This document shows positions 58,125 to 64,000 of a DNA stretch of 64,000 nt, piece after piece. A program made the translations under genes and the position numbers. How positions within the stretch are numbered: the first letter of the stretch is position 1; every line of letters starts with the position of its first letter. This DNA comes from Quillaja saponaria (Eukaryota; Streptophyta; Magnoliopsida; Fabales; Quillajaceae), in assembly GCA_029379385.1 (NCBI GenBank), contig CM055611.1, forward strand, positions 15,384,062 through 15,448,061, in the 5' to 3' direction. Under the pieces are notes generated by a model. The model saw nothing but the letters and a program-made list of their open reading frames with translations, was not told the DNA's origin and ran no database searches.

Positions 58125-58574
58125 TGGTGGTTAAATAACTAAAAAAGGAAAGCCAATATCAAAATTAATTTAAGAGATCCGAATTAGCATATTACACATA
58201 TCATAAAGCTGGTGCTGATGGTATTGCTCATTTAGAAGGATTGTACAGAGTATGTGGGTAAATATATAAAGGTTGCACTTGAGAAGTATTAATAAAACAT
58301 TTGGGAGGTGGAAGCTTGTTATAAGCTTCTAGCTAAGATTGGGGTATTTTTAGTTGTTGGTTTTCTGTGCGAATGGGCTCTCTGTTTAAAGGGCATGTGT
58401 TTTATGTATTTCATAGGAATCAATAAAACAATTGCTGTTAAAAATAATAAATAATAAAAATCAAGCAATAAAGAAAAAAGAAAAAAGAAACATTGATGGA
58501 TTAAAAAGGAGTTTTAGATCAGGATATAGGTTGCAAGCAAAAAAAAGAAAAAGAAAAAGAAAAATAGAAGTACT
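58125..58574. other. Possible 3' exon/UTR relic
   Basis: 58190-58440 has a short frame ('HKAGADGIAHLEGLYRVCG') and a polyadenylation-like 'caataaaaca' near 58426, like the end of a transcribed gene. I do not recognise it. The rest is A-rich low complexity. Confidence 0.35.
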
Positions 58575-61500
58575 TGTTATAACCCGATAGCGCCACGTCG
58601 AGTTTCATACATAATGTATAAATTTTAGTTACAAAATAATAAATACAAACAAAATTAATATGCATGAACAAGGTTTATTTATGAAAATAATAATACTAAT
58701 AATAAATAAATAAGTAAATAAAATAAAATAGATAATAATACAATTGAACATGATATAGACTGATATTAAAATAAGAAATTTGAACAATTTGGCGTAACTC
58801 ATACTTGTAAAAATAAATGCAAGTATTTAAAGTAAATAAAGTATATAAGTGTGTACAATTAAATTAATAGTTGACTTGATATGGTGACAATTTTTATGAG
58901 ATGCAAAACATGTGCAAATGAAAAGAAAATAAATAAGAGAACAAATATAATATAAATAAAAACATATACACATATATATACAATTTAATTACCATCACAT
59001 GTTTTAAAATGTGATTTTGACTTAGAATTGGAGATTTTTTTTCTCTTCTTCCTTCACTTTACTTTCTTCCTTATCTTAGCCGAACCTTCCTAATTTTTTT
59101 CTTCCACCACCATAATTGGCACTGCAATTCTCTGCTTGATTCTATTTACAGCTGATAGAAGGATAGCAGTCCGTTTCTTTTCTTCTTCCTCCTGGCCATA
59201 TAGAGTTCTTTTCCTTCTTTGGTTGTGTGTTGGCTCCTTTATTGGCATATGGTTGTTCTGTCTAGAGGTGCAGCTGCCAAGGTCTCTTTCTTGTAAGGCA
59301 AGGATTTTGCTTCCTCTCTAGTTGGCATATGAATGCCCTCTTCCTTGGACAGTCAAAGCTCTCCTTCTTCGTAGCTATAACAACTTTACATTAGCCTCCT
59401 TTTTGTTGCTCCTGTTTAGCCCTATTCTGCTATGAGTGTTTCCTGCTTGCCGCAGCTCAAATATACTTTCATTCTAGCCGTGTTTGCTTCCTATTGGTGT
59501 TGCAAAGTTAGCTAGAAGATGGACTGGAAGGTGGTGAGAGGCAGTAGTTTTGTTTGGCTCAACCTACCCTATTATTGTCTTGCAGCAATGGAAGACTGCC
59601 ATTGAACTTGTAAAGCTAAAACCACCTGCCTTGATGGTTGCAATAACTTCATCCATGGCAGCAATTCTGCCACCAACAGTAGCCATCAGTAAGAAGGCCA
59701 ATCATGAATTAAGTTATCCCAAAATGAAAGTAATTCTCTGATACTCATGTAGTTAATTCCTTTTTCCTCTTTGCTTGTTGCTAATTGATGAAGGATTAAG
59801 TTTAATAAATTTAGGGGGTGGGGGGAAGGGGAGGTGTTAGAGATTGAAGTGATGGAAAAAAAATAATAATAATAGTTAAGTGTTTAAGGAAAGCTTGGAT
59901 TATATAAGATTGCTGTTGAAAATTTGAGCAATTAAAGTTTTGATTACCTAGTTAGATAAACAAATTTTAAAGATGATGTTTGGAAAATAAATAATATGGA
60001 AATTGACACAATCATACTGAGTTCTTGGTATATGTGCATATATAAATACACATACATAGGAAGTGAAGTAAGAATGCATATTAGGTGTTTAACAAAATGC
60101 TTAGGAGAAATCAAATTTTAATCTATGCATGAAGGTGGAAGGATAGAGGTTTCTTAGTAAAGTAAATAGTAGAATGACATATATGGTTTGAAAAGGATGA
60201 AAATAAAATGAGTAAAGAAAGGCTAAATATATAAACAAAAATTGGATTTTTAAACATAGGGACATTAGAAAATTTGATCTAAGCTTTTAATGGAAATTAA
60301 TAACTAATTACTTTGAATAAAAGTTGATAAACAAAGAGCATGGAATAGTTGGTTAATGTTATGATTTAAAGATTTAATGAAATTGAGTGGTGAGTATGGG
60401 CATAAGATGTTATTGGTGAGGTGAAATGTTGAAAGTGAGAGTTGAATGTTTTTTTAAAGGGATAAAAGGCAGCTTTCGGGGGTGAAGAAATTCAGTATTT
60501 TGAGTGTCTTTAGGGATGAAATTAAATTAAGGCCTTAAAATAGAAAGTGTAGCTTAGGATCTTGAGATGTTGTCTGCAAAATTTTGTAGCTTGGTTCCAA
60601 GTATGTTGTTAGTTAGAGCTGTTAGACTCTAGCTAGGTCATGCAGGATTTTTAGTGCCCTGTTTTTAGTTCATGTAAGGAATTGAATGGGTCCAAAATTA
60701 ATTTTAGGAAAATTTTCTAAATAAGAAAGATAGATATACTTGTCTATTAACAAACCCGATCAACAGAATTGGATTTTGTTTTTCCTAGAGAAAGTTATAT
60801 CCAAACAACTAAGGTAAGGTCCTAGCTATCAAAATCTTGCGTTTTGCAGAATTTGATGCAATTTCAAAAAATAAACTACATTGATACACAAATCTAAAAA
60901 TTACAAATGATGTACCTTTATAAACCTACATGTGTCTAGTATTTTATAAATTTAATAAAACTAGATTCAAAATTTTCTAGAGAAAGATATGACCATTAAA
61001 GTGGATATTGGTCCAAACCCCAAGTTTGGACAGTTGCAACATCTCTAACTCACTAGTGCTTTCTATCTTTTCTAATAGTTTCCTTCTGTCCTATGTGTTG
61101 TCAAGACATTTAAAATGTTTCTTCACTATTAATCCTATCACATAAAGTCCAATTCATATTAGTTGACATGTAATAGCGTAATGAAAAACTTTCGTAAAGA
61201 AATCTATACAAGTTGAGATATAAACTTAGTAATTGAAAGATTATAACAATAATGTTTATGAGCTAAATATTATTTGGAAATACGAATTTCAATTTCAAAT
61301 TCTAATGTGGACCTGATGAGACGTGTGGACACAAGTGCGAGTGACGAATGGAATCAATTATAGGTGAGTTGTCAATTGCTGCCTCTAGGGGCTAAATTAT
61401 TATATGTGATTATATATGCACTTGAATATACGTGATATATATATAGAAAATAAACAAGTACAGTATTTCAGTGATATATTTGAATTGTGTTTGTTTAATA

Positions 61501-62230
61501 TTGGTTGTGGTTGATAAGGGCCAATAAAATGAGGATTTTATAAAAATGATTTTATTTCCGAAATTAAAAATCCAGGTGCACATAGGATACCTTGATTTAA
61601 AATCATGAGAAATTTTGATTCTTTTAAAATGAATTTTTTTTTTAAATTGAGTGCTCAACCCTAGTGGGATGGATTGTGTACAGAGATCAATTTGTTATGT
61701 GGAAGCATAAATGCCCGGTAAAGGGTGATAATGTTGTACAGGGCTGGGTCACTAATTGGCCCCTTGGTTGTTTTGTTTGATATTATTGCTCTGATTAATC
61801 TGTAATATTGTGTTTCATGTAAATTGTGAATTTATGACGATTATAATGTATAAGTGTAATGTGAATTAAGGTATGATCAATGTTGCATGAGGTTATTATA
61901 TATGTTATACGTTTGTGTTTAGTGATTCTAGTACTCTTTGGGTATGATTTTCCATTCACAAATTCTATAGGACTCACCCTTCTCTTGGGGATTTTTTTTA
62001 GCTGATTGAGTACGACAAGGTAATTTTAGTATCTCTGACTTGAAGTTAAAGGATAAAAGTCTGCAGTCACACTAGAACTGAGGGGGGTGTCTAATTTTAA
62101 AGATGTAAGCGTCCAATTATTTGTCTTGTTTATAATGTGGATGGAGCGAAGCTCCTTGTTATCTTTATGTTATTATTGTGTGGAATCATAAGCATATGTA
62201 TTTATATTTTGAGGCATGTTTCATATTGTA
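58575..62230 (+). mobile_element. Long LTR, Tekay/Del-like Ty3/gypsy, probably solo
   Basis: Starts TGTTATAACCCGATAGCGCC. A pyrimidine-rich leader (59040-59480, 'cttcttccttcacttt', 'gccgaaccttcc') and the 60.2-62.2 kb part, which reappears inverted at 1-2330, make one long non-coding unit of at least 3.6 kb. Long LTRs of this build are typical of Tekay/Del chromoviruses (inference). No gag-pol follows, so a solo LTR is likely. The 3' border is not defined; similarity to transposon-like sequence may extend to about 62550. Small frames within it are not genes. Confidence 0.6.
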
Positions 62231-64000
62231 GGGAACCTCTGCCAAAATTTTCAATAACTTGTTAATTATTATAGAAAGTAAACTTTTACAATGAACTTCG
62301 GTCTTGAAAAAACTACTTTTATTCTTTAGTTGGGTCATGAGTCATGTTTGTTACTTTGTTTCAAAGTCAGGGTTACGGTAGATGGGTTACCAAATCCTCC
62401 AGCCAGTCATGCCTTCGTGAGGGATGTGCTAGTACTTTTTAGTGAAAATAGAACAAAAACAAGACTACATTGGATTAGCCGAGATAAACATATATGTTCA
62501 TGGACTGCACACCACAATCATGCGCATCCATTAAACTCAAAGGGCTAATCTAGTAGTCAAGGCCGATGTGCTTTTTTCTTTAATGTTCAAATCTATTTGG
62601 AGATCAAGTCATGAGAAATAAAATTTTCATAAATTTCTTAGTCCCAGAGAATGACATATCTTTGACTGGATTAAATAAGTAAATTAGTCAAGGTGCGAAT
62701 AAAATATTTAACAAAATTGAGTATAAAGACTCTTGAGGGTTTGAGCTCGAAGAGTAGGTGTCTACGTGATTTCCAAAATATATTATATTATGTTATATTA
62801 TATTATGATATGTTGCATTGAGATTGCGATTAAATTTTAATTACTTGAAATTAGAATTAACATAATTGAATCAGATTGGGTTAGATATTGATCTTATCTA
62901 ATATCTAGTTCATTTGCATACCTACTTACAATGACTAATTTAATAGTCAGAATGGCCTGATTCAACTTCAATCTCTAATAGTACCTATGTTAAACAATCA
63001 TCTCATTTTTTATGTGCAACTACTTTGGATCCACAATTGTTTTTTGTTTGTTTGTATGGATTGTACATGAGCATTTATAGCCATATCCTATGTAACAAGA
63101 TCAATTGCGTAACAACACTTAAGTCACGTGATAGGACTCATTCTACCCATTTTTGCAAGTTGTTCATAATAGTTGTTATTTAATTTATTGTTAATTGTAT
63201 AAATTTATATAAGTTGGTATTTGGTAAAAAAGTTTGTAATACATGACTCCACTTAACTAGAATTAAGATTTGTGATTAATGTTAGAGGCACATGACACTT
63301 TCTTATCTACTGATACTGTAAAAAGATGTATATAGTGAATTAAATATTAATTTTATTCATCATGTATTGTTGCTTATAAAAAACAATTGCTTAAACAATT
63401 AAACCTATTGATTAATTATGTTTCAGAAACTACATTTAAATTACAAAAATATGAAAATAATTTGTAGAAGTTAGATTAAAAAAAAATGACATTTACATTA
63501 GCTCAATTTTGATTAACTAATACTTTAAGTTAGCTCGATTTTGACTTTGGTTCTGTTTGATTAAAAGAATTAGATGTATTAAATTGAGGCTCTTGACTAT
63601 TATATTACTATAGAAAGGTTATTTCAATGATATTTAGTACCTAAATACCCCTAATTCTTTATTCAATTATCGTAGAAAATGATACTCTAAATTATATGTC
63701 TATTTTGAATTCTAATAGTGGGTCTAAAAAACAATTGATAATATAAAATTGTATGAGAAATATTTTTCTTTTTTCTTTTATATATGGGTGCTTTGGATTT
63801 TCAAGAAAAAGGCTTAAGTGCAAAAATGGAAATTATTAATCACAAAATAATTAAACCGAGGTCTAATGTTTAAACCACATCAACCTTTTTATTTTTCTTA
63901 AAAAAAGAAAAAAGACATAGTAGTTGATATATATTCAAAGTATTAGATATCAATTGACATGTAATTTTTATTTTCTTATATTAGTTCAAATGAGGCCATT
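62231..64000. other. Right-edge intergenic DNA with duplicated blocks
   Basis: 62720-63080 pairs with 56380-56700. 63090-63145 carries the recurring word ('gatcaattgcgtaacaacac...agtcacgtgataggactcatt'). A 72-residue frame at 62330-62548 is next to the LTR and unassigned. Beyond 63150 it is A+T-rich with nothing recognised. Confidence 0.55.

Noticed and set aside
62330..62548. 72-residue frame beside the long LTR
   Set aside because: No recognised domain; probably transposon-related or chance.
1..64000. Organelle DNA insert, rRNA genes or endogenous pararetrovirus
   Set aside because: No plastid, mitochondrial or rRNA wording was seen, and all reverse-transcriptase sequence fits Ty1/copia or Ty3/gypsy order with LTRs.

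Overview
This is a stretch of nuclear DNA from a flowering plant, most likely a eudicot. It is strongly A+T-rich. It holds several classes of plant transposable element, interrupted gene fragments with GT-AG intron borders, and plant-specific families (DUF247, FAR1-RELATED, phospholipase D alpha, CRWN-like). I cannot name the species. I see no intact host gene: every host-derived coding piece is partial or broken.

Layout. 1-2.3 kb: minus-strand fragment of a long LTR (Tekay/Del-like). 2.3-4.3 kb: a CRWN/NMCP-like coiled-coil relic, a tRNA-derived SINE candidate, a small foldback element and a minus-strand FKBP-like gene fragment. 5-11.9 kb: A+T-rich DNA with a hAT-like element (8-bp target duplication), a 263-bp foldback and low-copy duplicated segments. 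11.96-19.08 kb: a CACTA (En/Spm) transposon with both transposase genes on the minus strand, truncated at its right side exactly where a plus-strand FAR1-RELATED (MULE-derived) pseudogene starts (19.08-21.2 kb). 24.99-26.23 kb: a Mutator-like element with a perfect 9-bp target duplication. 28.06-29.58 kb: a DUF247 pseudogene with a cysteine-rich insert. 31.3-32.4 kb: the 3' end of a chromodomain Ty3/gypsy element. 32.84-39.42 kb: a full-length but decayed Tat-like Ty3/gypsy element with GATCT target duplication. 39.80-45.97 kb: a full-length PIF/Harbinger element (TTA duplication, Myb-like ORF plus DDE transposase). 46.8-47.07 kb: one end of another CACTA. 48.3-52.14 kb: a Ty1/copia element without gag. 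53.9-54.6 kb: an inverted pair of phospholipase D fragments between direct repeats. 55.15-56.2 kb: a second copy of the 4-5 kb segment, with a decayed FKBP exon. 57.5-58.1 kb: RTE-LINE and CACTA scraps. 58.58-62.2 kb: a second long LTR, in opposite orientation to the one at the left edge.

Under the transposons lies an old mosaic of low-copy duplications: at least six blocks occur two or more times in the window (for example 4.05-5.1 with 55.15-56.2 kb, 9.43-10.05 with 23.1-23.74 kb, and 26.6-27.36 with 52.74-53.4 kb). These act as internal empty-site references for dating and bounding insertions. The most unusual signal is the phospholipase D inverted repeat at 54.04-54.53 kb, which has the form of a hairpin-RNA locus aimed at a host gene family.
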